From: Zeugodacus cucurbitae
Lineage: Eukaryota; Arthropoda; Insecta; Diptera; Tephritidae
DNA length: 64,000 nucleotides
Reading direction: 5' to 3'
Assembly (NCBI RefSeq): GCF_028554725.1
Contig: NC_071672.1
Coordinates: forward strand, 5,424,501 to 5,488,500
Both the position numbers and the translations under genes were made by a program. Shown here piece by piece: positions 43,222-55,386 of this stretch. The notes beneath the pieces were generated by a model. That model made no database searches and had not been told where the DNA came from. It was given only the letters and a program-made list of their open reading frames with translations. How positions within the stretch are numbered: position 1 is the first letter of the stretch; each line of letters starts with the position of its first letter.

Positions 43222-43884
43222 TGCCCTGTCCTGTCCTGTTTTGTCTTGCCATATCATGTCATGTCATGTCTTGTCTTGTCTTGTCTTGTCTTGTTTTGTC
43301 TTGTCTTGTCTTGTCTTGTCGTGTCATGTCATGTTTTGTCTTGTCTTATTTTGTCTTGTCATGTCTTATCATGTCTTATCTTGTCTTGTCTTGTCTTGTC
43401 TTGTGTTGTCTTGTCTTGTCTTGTCCTGTCCTGTCTTGTCATGTCATGCCATGTCAAGTGTTGTGTTGTGTTGTCTTGTCTTGTCTTGTCTTGTCTTGTG
43501 TTGTCTTGTCTTGTCCTGTCTTGTCTTGTCATGTCCTCTCATGTCATGTCATGTGTTGTGTTGTGTTGTGTTGTTTTGTCTTGTCTTGTTTTGTCTTGTC
43601 ATGTCTTATCTTGTCTTGTCTTGTCTTGTCCTGTCCTGTCTTGTCTTGTCTTGTCTTGCCATGTCATGTCATGTCGTATGTTGTGTAGTTTTGTCTTGCC
43701 TTGTTTTGTCTTGTCATGTCTTATCTTGTCTTGTCTTGTCTTGTCTTGTCTTGTCTTGTCTTGTCTTGTCTTGTCTTGTCTTGTCTTGTCTTGTCTTGTC
43801 TTGTCTTGTCTTGTCTTGTCTTGTCTTGTCCTGTCTTGTCTTGTCATGTCATGTCATGTCATGTCATGTCATGTGTTGTGTTGT

Positions 43885-43915
<31 letters not shown>

Positions 43916-44184
43916 TTGTCTTGTCTTGTCTTGTCTTGTCTTGTCTTGTCTTGTCTTGTCTTGTCTTGTCTTGTCTTGTCTTGTCTTGTCTTGTCTTGTC
44001 TTGTCTTGTCTTGTCATGTCATGTCTTGTGTTGTGTTGTTTTGTCTTGTCTTATTTTGTCTTGTCATGTCTTATCATGTCTTATCTTGTCTTGTCTTGTC
44101 TTGTCTTGTCTTGTCTTGTGTTGTCTTGTCTTGTCATGTCTTGTATTGTCAGGTCCTGTCATGTCATGTCATGTGTTGTGCTGT

Positions 44185-44215
<31 letters not shown>

Positions 44216-44528
44216 TGGTCTGGTCTTGTCTTGTCTTGTCTTGTCTTGTGTTGTCTTGTCTTGTCCTGTCTTGTCTTGTCATGTCCTCTCATGTCATGTC
44301 TGTGTTGTGTTGTTTTGTCTTGTCTTGTCGTGTTTTGTCTTGTCTTGTCTTGTCTTATCTTGTCTTGTCTTGTCTTGTCTTGTCTTGTCTTGTCTTATTT
44401 TGTCTTGTCATGTCTTATCATGTCTTATCTTGTCTTGTCTTGTCTTGTCTTGTCTTGTCGTGTGCTGTCTTGTCTTGTCCTGTCTTGTATTGTCATGTCC
44501 TGTCATGTCATGTCATGTGTTGTGCTGT

Positions 44529-44559
<31 letters not shown>

Positions 44560-44851
44560 TAGTCTTGTCTTGTCTTGTCTTGTCTTGTCTTGTCTTGTCT
44601 TGTCTTGTCTTGTCTTGTCTTGTCTTGTCTTGTCTTGTCTTGTCTTGTCTTGTCTTGTCTTGTCTTGTCTTGTCTTGTCTTGTCTTGTCTTGTCTTGTCT
44701 TGTCTTGTCTTGTCTTGTCTTGTCTTGTCTTGTCTTGTCTTGTCTTGTCTTGTCTTGTCTTGTTTTGTCTTGTCTTGTCTGGTCTTGTCTTGTCCTGTCC
44801 TGTCTTGTCTTGTCATGCCTTGTCATGTCATGTCTTGTCTTGTTTTGTCTT
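43144..44851 (+). repeat. Linker unit, 1708 bp (partner 34988-36646)
   Basis: 334 pentamers plus one 4-base unit GTCT at 44298-44301, where the partner has GTCAT. Otherwise the same order of markers, with GCCAT for TCAT after GCCCT (43248) and a 40-unit pure tract at 44562-44761. Confidence 0.9.
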
Positions 44852-44886
44852 CTTAATTAATTAAAAAAAAAAATCAAACACAATTG
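44852..44886 (+). repeat. AT-rich linker 35 (A11; U1c/S)
   Basis: Regular form. GCTT slip at 44896. Confidence 0.97.
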
Positions 44887-45479
44887 TCTTGTCTTGCTTG
44901 TCTTGTCTTCTCTTGTCTCGTCCTGTTTTGTCTTGTCTTGTCCTGTCTTGTCTTGTCATGTCCTCTCATGTCATGTCATGTGTTGTGTTGTGTTGTCTTG
45001 TGTTGTCTTGTCTTGTCTTGTCCTGTCTTGTCTTGTCATGTCATGTCATGTCATGTGTTGTGTTGTGTTGTTTTGTCTTGTCATGTCTTATCTTGTCTTG
45101 TCTTGTCTTGTCCTGTCCTGTCGTGTCTTGTCTTGTCTTGTCATGTCATGTCATGTCGTATGTTGTGTAGTTTTGTCTTGCCTTGTTTTGTCTTGTCATG
45201 TCTTATCTTGTCTTATCTTGTCTTGTCTTGTCTTGTCTTGTCTTGTCTTGTCTTGTCTTGTCTTGTCTTGTCTTGTCTTGTCTGGTCCTGTCCTGTCTTG
45301 TCTTGTCTTGTCATGTCATGTCATGTCGTATGTTGTGTAGTTTTGTCTTGTCTTGTCTTGTCTTGTCTTGTCTTGTCTTGTCTTGTCTTGTTTTGTCTTG
45401 TCTTGTCTGGTCTTGTCTTGTCCTGTCCTGTCTTGTCTTGTCATGCCTTGTCATGTCATGTCTTGTCTTGTTTTGTCTT
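44852..45479 (+). repeat. S-type linker unit, 628 bp (partner 36647-37284)
   Basis: 118 pentamers plus GCTT. Two CGTATG/TGTAG motifs. One CTC (44916) not seen in the partner. Confidence 0.92.
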
Positions 45480-45514
45480 CTTAATTAATTAAAAAAAAAA
45501 ATCAAACACAATTG
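45480..45514 (+). repeat. AT-rich linker 36 (A11; U1c/S)
   Basis: Regular form. GCTT slip at 45524. Confidence 0.97.
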
Positions 45515-46109
45515 TCTTGTCTTGCTTGTCTTGTCTTCTCTTGTCTTGTCCTGTTTTGTCTTGTCTTGTCCTGTCTTGTCTTGTCATGTCCTCTCATGTC
45601 ATGTCATGTGTTGTGTTGTGTTGTCTTGTGTTGTCTTGTCTTGTCTTGTCCTGTCTTGTCTTGTCATGTCATGTCATGTCATGTGTTGTGTTGTGTTGTT
45701 TTGTCTTGTCATGTCTTATCTTGTCTTGTCTTGTCTTGTCCTGTCCTGTCGTGTCTTGTCTTGTCTTGTCATGTCATGTCTTGTCGTGTGTTGTGTTGTT
45801 TTGTCTTGTCTTATTTTATCTTGTCATGTCTTATCATGTCTTATCTTGTCTTGTCTTGTCTTGTCTTGTCTTGTCTTGTCTTGTCTTGTCTTGTCTTGTC
45901 TTGTCCTGTCCTGTCTTGTCTTGTCTTGTCATGTCATGTCTTGTCGTGTGTTGTGTTGTTTTGTCTTGTCTTATTTTATCTTGTCATGTCTTATCATGTC
46001 TTATCTTGTCTTGTCTTGTCTTGTCTTGTCTTGTCTTGTCTTGTGTTGTCTTGTCTTGTCCTGTCTTGTATTGTCATGTCCTGTCATGTCTTGTCATGTG
46101 TTGTGCTGT

Positions 46110-46140
<31 letters not shown>

Positions 46141-46224
46141 TTTTCTTGTCTTGTCTTGTCTTGTCATGTCATGTCTTGTCTTGTCTTGTCTTGTCTTGTC
46201 ATGTCATGTCTTGTCGTGTGTTGT

Positions 46225-46255
<31 letters not shown>

Positions 46256-46712
46256 TTGTCTTGTCTTGTCTTGTCTTGTCTTGTCTTGTCTTGTCTTGTC
46301 TTGTCTTGCCTTGCCTTGTCTTGCCTTGCCTTGTCTTGTCTTGTCTTGTCTTGTCTTGTCTTGTCTTGTCTTGTCTTGTCTTGTCTTGTCTTGTCTTGTC
46401 TTGTCTTGTCTTGTCTTGTCTTGTCTTGTCTTGTCTTGTCTTGTCTTGTCTTGTCTGGTCTTGTCTTGTCTTGTCTTGTCTTGTCTTGTCTTGTCTTGTC
46501 TTGTCTTGTCTTGTCTTGTCTTGTCTTGTCTTGTCTTGTCTTGTCTTGTCTTGTCTTGTCTTGTCTTGTCTTGTCTTGTCTTGTCTTGTCTTGTCTTGCC
46601 TTGTCTTGTCTTGTCTTGTCTTGTTTTGTCTTGTCTTGTCTGGTCTTGTCTTGTCCTGTAATGTCTTGTCTTGTCATGTCTTGTCATGTCATGTCTTGTC
46701 TTGTTTTGTCTT
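45480..46712 (+). repeat. Recombinant S-type linker unit, 1233 bp
   Basis: 239 pentamers plus GCTT. The first 250 bp or so match 44852 onward. The middle carries CGT/ATTTT-ATCTT cassettes twice (about 45.78 and 45.95 kb) and an ATT cluster like 30.9-31.1 kb. From about 46.19 kb it matches 37326-37834. The partner unit 37285 has only the last part, so one copy gained or lost about 680 bases. Confidence 0.87.
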
Positions 46713-46744
46713 CTTAATTAATTAAAAAAAATCAAACACAATTG
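46713..46744 (+). repeat. AT-rich linker 37 (A8; U1/Q)
   Basis: Eight A. Last linker before the 15.8-kb gap. Confidence 0.97.
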
Positions 46745-47485
46745 TCTTGTCTTGTCTTGTTTTGTCTTGTCCTGTTTTGTCTTGTCTTGTCCTGTCTTGT
46801 CTTGTCTTCTCTTGTTTTGTCCTGTTTTGTCTTGTCATGTCATGTCATGTGTTGTGTTGTGTTGTTTTGTCTTGTCTTGTTTTGCCTTGTCTTGCCTTGT
46901 CTTGTCTTGTCCTGTCCTGTCCTGTCTTGTCTTGTCATGTCATGTCATGTCTTGTCTTGTCTTGTCTTGTCTTGTCTTGTCTTGTCATGACTTGTCTTGT
47001 CTTGTCTTGTCTTGTCTTGTGTTGTTTTGTCTTGTCTTGTGTTGTTTTGTCTTGTCTTGTCCTGTCTTGTCTTGTCATGTCATGTCCTGTCATGTGTTGT
47101 GTTGTGTTGTTTTGTCTTGTCTTGTTTTGTCTTGTCATGTCTTATCGTGTCTTGTCTTGTCCTGTCCTGTCGTGTCTTGTCTTGTCTTGTCATGTCATGT
47201 CATGTCGTATGTTGTGTAGTTTTGTCTTGCCTTGTTTTGTCTTGTCATGTCTTATCTTGTCTTGTCTTGTCTTGTCTTGTCTTGTCTTGTCTTGTCTTGT
47301 CTTGTCTTGTCTTGTCTTGTCTTGTCTTGTCTTGTCTTGTCTTGTCTTGTCTTGTCTTGTCTTGTCTTGTCTTGTCTTGTCTTGTCTTGTCTTGTCTTGT
47401 CTTGTCTTGTCTTGTCTTGTGTTGTCTTGTCTTGTCTTGTCCTGTCTTGTCTTGTCATGTCATGTCATGTCATGTGTTGTGTTGT

Positions 47486-47516
<31 letters not shown>

Positions 47517-47765
47517 TTGTCTTGTCTTGTCTTGTCTTGTCTTGTCTTGTCTTGTCTTGTCTTGTCTTGTCTTGTCTTGTCTTGTCATGTCATGTCTTGT
47601 CGTGTGTTGTGTTGTTTTGTCTTGTCTTATTTTGTCTTGTCATGTCTTATCATGTCTTATCTTGTCTTGTCTTGTCTTGTCTTGTCTTGTCTTGTCTTGT
47701 CTTGTCTTGTCTTGTCCTGTCTTGTCTAGTCCTGTCATGTCATGTCATGTGTTGTGTTGTGTTGT

Positions 47766-47796
<31 letters not shown>

Positions 47797-47865
47797 TTGT
47801 CTTGTCTTGTCTTGTCTTGTCCTGTCTTGTCTTGTCATGTCATGTCATGTCATGTGTTGTGTTGT

Positions 47866-47896
<31 letters not shown>

Positions 47897-48009
47897 TTGT
47901 CTTGTCTTGTCTTGTCTTGTCTTGTCTTGTCTTGTCTTGTCTTGTCTTGTCTTGTCTTGTCTTGTCTTGTCTTGTCTTGTCTTGTCTTGTCTTGTCTTGT
48001 CTTGTCTTG

Positions 48010-48190
48010 TCTTGTCATGTCATGTCTTGTCGTGTGTTGTGTTGTTTTGTCTTGTCTTATTTTGTCTTGTCATGTCTTATCATGTCTTATCTTGTCTTGT
48101 CTTGTCTTGTCTTGTCTTGTTTTGTGTTGTCTTGTCTTGTCATGTCTTGTGTTGTCATGTCCTATCATGTCATGTCATGTGTTGTGCTGT

Positions 48191-48221
<31 letters not shown>

Positions 48222-48663
48222 TTGTCTGGTCTGGTCTGGTCTTGTCTTGTCTTGTCTTGTCTTGTGTTGTCTTGTCTTGTCCTGTCTTGTCTTGTCATGT
48301 CCTCTCATGTCATGTCATGTGTTGTGTTGTTTTGTCTTGTCTTGTCTTGTTTTGTCTTGTCTTGTCTTGTCTTGTCTTATCTTGTCTTGTCTTGTCTTGT
48401 CTTGTCTTGTCTTGTCTTATTTTGTCTTGTCATGTCTTATCATGTCTTATCTTGTCTTGTCTTGTCTTGTCTTGTCTTGTCTTGTCTTGTCTTGTGCTGT
48501 CTTGTCTTGTCCTGTGTTGTATTATCATGTCCTCTCATGTCATGTCATGTGTTGTGTTGTGTTGTCTTGTGTTGTCTTGTCTTGTCTTGTCTTGTCTTGT
48601 CATGTCATGTCATGTCATGTCATGTGTTGTGTTGTGTTGTTTTGTCTTGTCTTGTTTTGTCTT
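48010..48663 (+). repeat. Triple-CTG block (about 610-650 bp), second of six copies
   Basis: The block has a CGT cassette or a TTT start, ATTTT-ATCAT, GTT-CAT-GTT, triple CTG, CTCAT, TTT, ATTTT again, GTGCT, ATTAT-CATCC and CTCAT, ending at GTAAT. Triple CTG lies near 39341, 48226, 50201, 53081, 57745 and 59611. Only double CTG is seen at 27651, 29706, 31756, 36058 and 44216. Confidence 0.88.
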
Positions 48664-48935
48664 GTAATGTCTTATCTTGTCTTGTCTTGTCTTGTCTTGT
48701 CCTGTCCTGTCGTGTCTTGTCTTGTCATGTCATGTCATGTCGTATGTTGTGTAGTTTTGTCTTGCCTTGTTTTGTCTTGTCATGTCTTATCTTGTCTTGT
48801 CTTGTCTTGTCTTGTCTTGTCTTGTCTTGTCTTGTCTTGTCTTGTCTTGTCTTGTCTTGTGTTGTCTTGTCTTGTCTTGTCCTGTCTTGTCTTGTCTTGT
48901 CATGTCATGTCATGTCATGTGTTGTGTTGTGTTGT

Positions 48936-48966
<31 letters not shown>

Positions 48967-49200
48967 TTGTCTTGTCTTGTCTTGTCTTGTCTTGTCTTGT
49001 CTTGTCTTGTCTTGTCTTGTCTTGTCTTGTCATGTCATGTCTTGTCGTGTGTTGTGTTGTTTTGTGTTGTCTTATTTTGTCTTGTCATGTCTTATCATGT
49101 CTTATCTTGTCTTGTCTTGTCTTGTCTTGTCTTGTGTTGTCTTGTCTTGTCCTGTCTTGTATTGTCATGTCCTGTCATGTCTTGTCATGTGTTGTGCTGT

Positions 49201-49231
<31 letters not shown>

Positions 49232-49395
49232 TTGTCTTGTCGTGTGTTGTGTTGTTTTGTGTTGTCTTATTTTGTCTTGTCATGTCTTATCATGTCTTAT
49301 CTTGTCTTGTCTTGTCTTGTCTTGTCTTGTGTTGTCTTGTCTTGTCCTGTCTTGTATTGTCATGTCCTGTCATGTCTTGTCATGTGTTGTGCTGT

Positions 49396-49426
<31 letters not shown>

Positions 49427-49705
49427 TTGTCTTGTTTTGTCTTGTCTTGTCTTGTCTAGTCTTGTCTTGTCTTGTCTTGTCTTGTCTTGTCTTGTCTTGT
49501 CTTGTCTTGTCTTGCCTTGTCTTGTCTTGTCTTGTCTTGTCTTGTCTTGTCTTGTCTTGTCTTGTCTTGTCTTGTCTTGTCTTGTCTTGTCTTGTCATGT
49601 CTTATCTTGTCTTGTCTTGTCTTGTCTTGTCTTGTCTTGTCTTGTGTTGTCTTGTCCTGTCTTGTATTGTCATGTCCTGTCATGTCATGTCATGTGTTGT
49701 GCTGT

Positions 49706-49736
<31 letters not shown>

Positions 49737-49880
49737 TTGTCTTGTCTTGTCTTGTCTTGTCTGGTCTTGTCTTGTCTTGTCTTGTCTTGTCTTGTCTTGT
49801 CTTGTCTTGTCTTGTCTTGTGTTGTCTTGTCCTGTCTTGTATTGTCATGTCCTGTCATGTCATGTCATGTGTTGTGCTGT

Positions 49881-49911
<31 letters not shown>

Positions 49912-50170
49912 TTGTCTTGTCTTGTCTTGTCTTGTCTGGTCTTGTCTTGTCTTGTCTTGTCTTGTCTTGTCTTGTCTTGTCTTGTCTTGTCTTGTCTTGT
50001 CTTGTCTTGTCTTGTCTTGTCTTGTTTTGTCTTGTCTTATTTTGTCTTGTCATGTCTTATCATGTCTTATCTTGTCTTGTCTTGTCTTGTCTTGTCTTGT
50101 TTTGTGTTGTCTTGTCTTGTCATGTCTTGTGTTGTCATGTCCTGTCATGTCATGTCATGTGTTGTGCTGT

Positions 50171-50201
<31 letters not shown>

Positions 50202-50638
50202 TGGTCTGGTCTGGTCTTGTCTTGTCTTGTCTTGTCTTGTGTTGTCTTATCTTGTCCTGTCTTGTCTTGTCATGTCCTCTCATGTCATGTCATGTGTTGT
50301 GTTGTTTTGTCTTGTCTTGTCTTGTTTTGTCTTGTCTTGTCTTGTCTTGTCTTATCTTGTCTTGTCTTGTCTTGTCTTGTCTTGTCTTGTCTTATTTTGT
50401 CTTGTCATGTCTTATCATGTCTTATCTTGTCTTGTCTTGTCTTGTCTTGTCTTGTCTTGTCTTGTCTTGTGCTGTCTTGTCTTGTCCTGTGTTGTATTAT
50501 CATGTCCTCTCATGTCATGTCATGTGTTGTGTTGTGTTGTCTTGTGTTGTCTTGTCTTGTCTTGTCTTGTCTTGTCATGTCATGTCATGTCATGTCATGT
50601 GTTGTGTTGTGTTGTTTTGTCTTGTCTTGTTTTGTCTT

Positions 50639-50915
50639 GTAATGTCTTATCTTGTCTTGTCTTGTCTTGTCCTGTCCTGTCGTGTCTTGTCTTGTCATGT
50701 CATGTCATGTCGTATGTTGTGTAGTTTTGTCTTGCCTTGTTTTGTCTTGTCATGTCTTATCTTGTCTTGTCTTGTCTTGTCTTGTCTTGTCTTGTCTTGT
50801 CTTGTCTTGTCTTGTCTTGTCTTGTCTTGTCTTGTCTTGTGTTGTCTTGTCTTGTCTTGTCCTGTCTTGTCTTGTCTTGTCATGTCATGTCATGTCATGT
50901 GTTGCGTTGTGTTGT

Positions 50916-50946
<31 letters not shown>

Positions 50947-51145
50947 TTGTCTTGTCTTGTCTTGTCTTGTCTTGTCATGTCATGTCTTGTCGTGTGTTGT
51001 GTTGTTTTGTGTTGTCTTATTTTGTCTTGTCATGTCTTATCATGTCTTATCTTGTCTTGTCTTGTCTTGTCTTGTCTTGTGTTGTCTTGTCTTGTCCTGT
51101 CTTGTATTGTCATGTCCTGTCATGTCTTGTCATGTGTTGTGCTGT

Positions 51146-51176
<31 letters not shown>

Positions 51177-51475
51177 TTGTCTTGTTTTGTCTTGTCTTGT
51201 CTTGTCTAGTCTTGTCTTGTCTTGTCTTGTCTTGTCTTGTCTTGTCTTGTCTTGTCTTGTCTTGTCTTGTCTTGTCTTGTCTTGTCTTGTCTTGTCTTGT
51301 CTTGTCTTGTCTTGTCTTGTCTTGTCTTGTCTTGTCTTGTCTTGTCTTGTCTTGTCTTGTCTTGTCATGTCTTATCTTGTCTTGTCTTGTCTTGTCTTGT
51401 CTTGTCTTGTCTTGTGTTGTCTTGTCCTGTCTTGTATTGTCATGTCCTGTCATGTCATGTCATGTGTTGTGCTGT

Positions 51476-51506
<31 letters not shown>

Positions 51507-51868
51507 TTGTCTTGTCTTGTCTTGTCTTGTCTGGTCTTGTCTTGTCTTGTCTTGTCTTGTCTTGTCTTGTCTTGTCTTGTCTTGTCTTGTCTTGTCTTGT
51601 CTTGTCTTGTCTTGTCTTGTCTTGTCTTGTCTTGTCTTGTCTTGTCTTGTCTTGTCTTGTCTTGTCTTGTCTTGTCTTGTCTTGTCTTGTCTTGTCTTGT
51701 CTTGTCTTGTCTTGTCTTGTCTTGTCATGTCTTATCTTGTCTTGTCTTGTCTTGTCTTGTCTTGTCTTGTCTTGTGTTGTCTTGTCTTGTCTTGTCTTGT
51801 CTTGTCATGTCATGTCATGTCATGTCATGTGTTGTGTTGTGTTGTTTTGTCTTGTCTTGTTTTGTCTT
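50639..51868 (+). repeat. Sub-repeat of the linker-free region, 1230 bp
   Basis: GTAAT marker, CGTATG/TGTAG, GTTGC-GTTGT change near 50901, CGT cassette, ATT/GCT cassettes, CTA (51204), two pure tracts (31 and 38 units). It lacks the triple-CTG block. Confidence 0.85.
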
Positions 51869-52105
51869 GTAATGTCTTATCTTGTCTTGTCTTGTCTTGT
51901 CCTGTCCTGTCGTGTCTTGTCTTGTCATGTCATGTCATGTCGTATGTTGTGTAGTTTTGTCTTGCCTTGTTTTGTCTTGTCATGTCTTATCTTGTCTTGT
52001 CTTGTCTTGTCTTGTCTTGTCTTGTCTTGTCTTGTGTTGTCTTGTCTTGTCTTGTCCTGTCTTGTCTTGTCATGTCATGTCATGTCATGTGTTGTGTTGT
52101 GTTGT

Positions 52106-52136
<31 letters not shown>

Positions 52137-52325
52137 TTGTCTTGTCTTGTCTTGTCATGTCATGTCTTGTCGTGTGTTGTGTTGTTTTGTGTTGTCTTAT
52201 TTTGTCTTGTCATGTCTTATCATGTCTTATCTTGTCTTGTCTTGTCTTGTCTTGTCTTGTGTTGTCTTGTCTTGTCCTGTCTTGTATTGTCATGTCCTGT
52301 CATGTCTTGTCATGTGTTGTGCTGT

Positions 52326-52356
<31 letters not shown>

Positions 52357-52635
52357 TTGTCTTGTCTTGTTTTGTCTTGTCTTGTCTTGTCTAGTCTTGT
52401 CTTGTCTTGTCTTGTCTTGTCTTGTCTTGTCTTGTCTTGTCTTGTCTTGCCTTGTCTTGTCTTGTCTTGTCTTGTCTTGTCTTGTCTTGTCTTGTCTTGT
52501 CTTGTCTTGTCTTGTCTTGTCTTGTCATGTCTTATCTTGTCTTGTCTTGTCTTGTCTTGTCTTGTCTTGTCTTGTGTTGTCTTGTCCTGTCTTGTATTGT
52601 CATGTCCTGTCATGTCATGTCATGTGTTGTGCTGT

Positions 52636-52666
<31 letters not shown>

Positions 52667-53050
52667 TTGTCTTGTCTTGTCTTGTCTTGTCTTGTCTTGT
52701 CTTGTCTTGTCTTGTCTTGTCTTGTCTTGTCTTGTCTTGTCTTGTCTTGTCTTGTCTTGTCTTGTCTTGTCTTGTCTTGTCTTGTCTTGTCTTGTCTTGT
52801 CTTGTCTTGTCTTGTCTTGTCTTGTCTTGTCTTGTCTTGTCTTGTCTTGTCTTGTCTTGTCTTGTCTTGTCTTGTCTTGTCTTGTCTTGTCTTGTCTTGT
52901 CTTGTTTTGTCTTGTCTTATTTTGTCTTGTCATGTCTTATCATGTCTTATCTTGTCTTGTCTTGTCTTGTCTTGTCTTGTTTTGTGTTGTCTTGTCTTGT
53001 CATGTCTTGTGTTGTCATGTCCTGTCATGTCATGTCATGTGTTGTGCTGT

Positions 53051-53081
<31 letters not shown>

Positions 53082-53518
53082 TGGTCTGGTCTGGTCTTGT
53101 CTTGTCTTGTCTTGTCTTGTGTTGTCTTGTCTTGTCCTGTCTTGTCTTGTCATGTCCTCTCATGTCATGTCATGTGTTGTGTTGTTTTGTCTTGTCTTGT
53201 CTTGTTTTGTCTTGTCTTGTCTTGTCTTGTCTTATCTTGTCTTGTCTTGTCTTGTCTTGTCTTGTCTTGTCTTATTTTGTCTTGTCATGTCTTATCATGT
53301 CTTATCTTGTCTTGTCTTGTCTTGTCTTGTCTTGTGTTGTCTTGTCTTGTGCTGTCTTGTCTTGTCCTGTGTTGTATTATCATGTCCTCTCATGTCATGT
53401 CATGTGTTGTGTTGTGTTGTCTTGTGTTGTCTTGTCTTGTCTTGTCTTGTCTTGTCATGTCATGTCATGTCATGTCATGTGTTGTGTTGTGTTGTTTTGT
53501 CTTGTCTTGTTTTGTCTT
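51869..53518 (+). repeat. Sub-repeat of the linker-free region, 1650 bp
   Basis: Same start, with a short lead-in, a CTA at 52389, a 52-unit pure tract and a triple-CTG block at its end. Confidence 0.85.
52644..52903 (+). repeat. Pure GTCTT tract, 52 units
   Basis: Bounded by TTT (52639) and TTT (52904). Confidence 0.95.
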
Positions 53519-53805
53519 GTAATGTCTTATCTTGTCTTGTCTTGTCTTGTCCTGTCCTGTCGTGTCTTGTCTTGTCATGTCATGTCATGTCGTATGTTGT
53601 GTAGTTTTGTCTTGCCTTGTTTTGTCTTGTCATGTCTTATCTTGTCTTGTCTTGTCTTGTCTTGTCTTGTCTTGTCTTGTCTTGTCTTGTCTTGTCTTGT
53701 CTTGTCTTGTCTTGTCTTGTCTTGTCTTGTGTTGTCTTGTCTTGTCTTGTCCTGTCTTGTCTTGTCTTGTCATGTCATGTCATGTCATGTGTTGCGTTGT
53801 GTTGT

Positions 53806-53836
<31 letters not shown>

Positions 53837-54055
53837 TTGTCTTGTCTTGTCTTGTCTTGTCTTGTCTTGTCTTGTCTTGTCTTGTCATGTCATGTCTTGT
53901 CGTGTGTTGTGTTGTTTTGTGTTGTCTTATTTTGTCTTGTCATGTCTTATCATGTCTTATCTTGTCTTGTCTTGTCTTGTCTTGCCTTGTGTTGTCTTGT
54001 CTTGTCCTGTCTTGTATTGTCATGTCCTGTCATGTCTTGTCATGTGTTGTGCTGT

Positions 54056-54086
<31 letters not shown>

Positions 54087-54375
54087 TTGTCTTGTTTTGT
54101 CTTGTCTTGTCTTGTCTAGTCTTGTCTTGTCTTGTCTTGTCTTGTCTTGTCTTGTCTTGTCTTGTCTTGTCTTGTCTTGTCTTGTCTTGTCTTGTCTTGT
54201 CTTGTCTTGTCTTGTCTTGTCTTGTCTTGTCTTGTCTTGTCTTGTCTTGTCTTGTCTTGTCTTGTCATGTCTTATCTTGTCTTGTCTTGTCTTGTCTTGT
54301 CTTGTCTTGTCTTGTGCTGTCTTGTCCTGTCTTGTATTGTCATGTCCTGTCATGTCATGTCATGTGTTGTGCTGT

Positions 54376-54406
<31 letters not shown>

Positions 54407-54528
54407 TTGTCTTGTCTTGTCTTGTCTTGTGTTGTCTTGTCTTGTCTTGTCTTGTCTTGTCTTGTCATGTCATGTCATGTCATGTCATGTGTTATGTTGT
54501 GTTGTTTTGTCTTGTCTTGTTTTGTCTT
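53519..54528 (+). repeat. Sub-repeat of the linker-free region, 1010 bp
   Basis: Has GTTGC (about 53791) and GTTAT (about 54489) changes. It lacks the triple-CTG block. Its nearest relative is 60049-61033 (985 bp), which has both changes. Confidence 0.86.
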
Positions 54529-54800
54529 GTAATGTCTTATCTTGTCTTGTCTTGTCTTGTCCTGTCCTGTCGTGTCTTGTCTTGTCATGTCATGTCATGT
54601 CGTATGTTGTGTAGTTTTGTCTTGCCTTGTTTTGTCTTGTCATGTCTTATCTTGTCTTGTCTTGTCTTGTCTTGTCTTGTCTTGTCTTGTCTTGTCTTGT
54701 CTTGTCTTGTCTTGTCTTGTGTTGTCTTGTCTTGTCTTGTCCTGTCTTGTCTTGTCTTGTCATGTCATGTCATGTCATGTGTTGTGTTGTGTTGTGTTGT

Positions 54801-54831
<31 letters not shown>

Positions 54832-55040
54832 TTGTCTTGTCTTGTCTTGTCTTGTCTTGTCTTGTCTTGTCATGTCATGTCTTGTCGTGTGTTGTGTTGT
54901 TTTGTGTTGTCTTATTTTGTCTTGTCATGTCTTATCATGTCTTATCTTGTCTTGTCTTGTCTTGTCTTGTCTTGTGTTGTCTTGTCTTGTCCTGTCTTGT
55001 ATTGTCATGTCCTGTCATGTCTTGTCATGTGTTGTGCTGT

Positions 55041-55071
<31 letters not shown>

Positions 55072-55355
55072 TTGTCTTGTTTTGTCTTGTCTTGTCTTGT
55101 CTAGTCTTGTCTTGTCTTGTCTTGTCTTGTCTTGTCTTGTCTTGTCTTGTCTTGCCTTGTCTTGTCTTGTCTTGTCTTGTCTTGTCTTGTCTTGTCTTGT
55201 CTTGTCTTGTCTTGTCTTGTCTTGTCTTGTCTTGTCTTGTCTTGTCATGTCTTATCTTGTCTTGTCTTGTCTTGTCTTGTCTTGTCTTGTCTTGTGTTGT
55301 CTTGTCCTGTCTTGTATTGTCATGTCCTGTCATGTCATGTCATGTGTTGTGCTGT

Positions 55356-55386
<31 letters not shown>

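Larger units (their letters stand above)
41340..49700 (+). repeat. Segmental duplication, copy 2 (right end approximate)
   Basis: Direct tandem copy of 33603-41339 through linker 46713 and the cassettes up to about 49.7 kb, where it passes into the sub-repeat region. Main differences: the expanded pure tract at 42269, about 680 extra bases in unit 45480-46712, and a repeated CGT/ATT block at about 49.24-49.39 kb. Confidence 0.85.

Noticed and set aside
3656..46744. CRISPR-like array: near-identical 31-38 bp elements with sequence between
   Set aside because: Intervening lengths vary from about 130 to 3,800 bases (15.8 kb after linker 37) and are the same satellite. There are no unique spacers and no cas genes.
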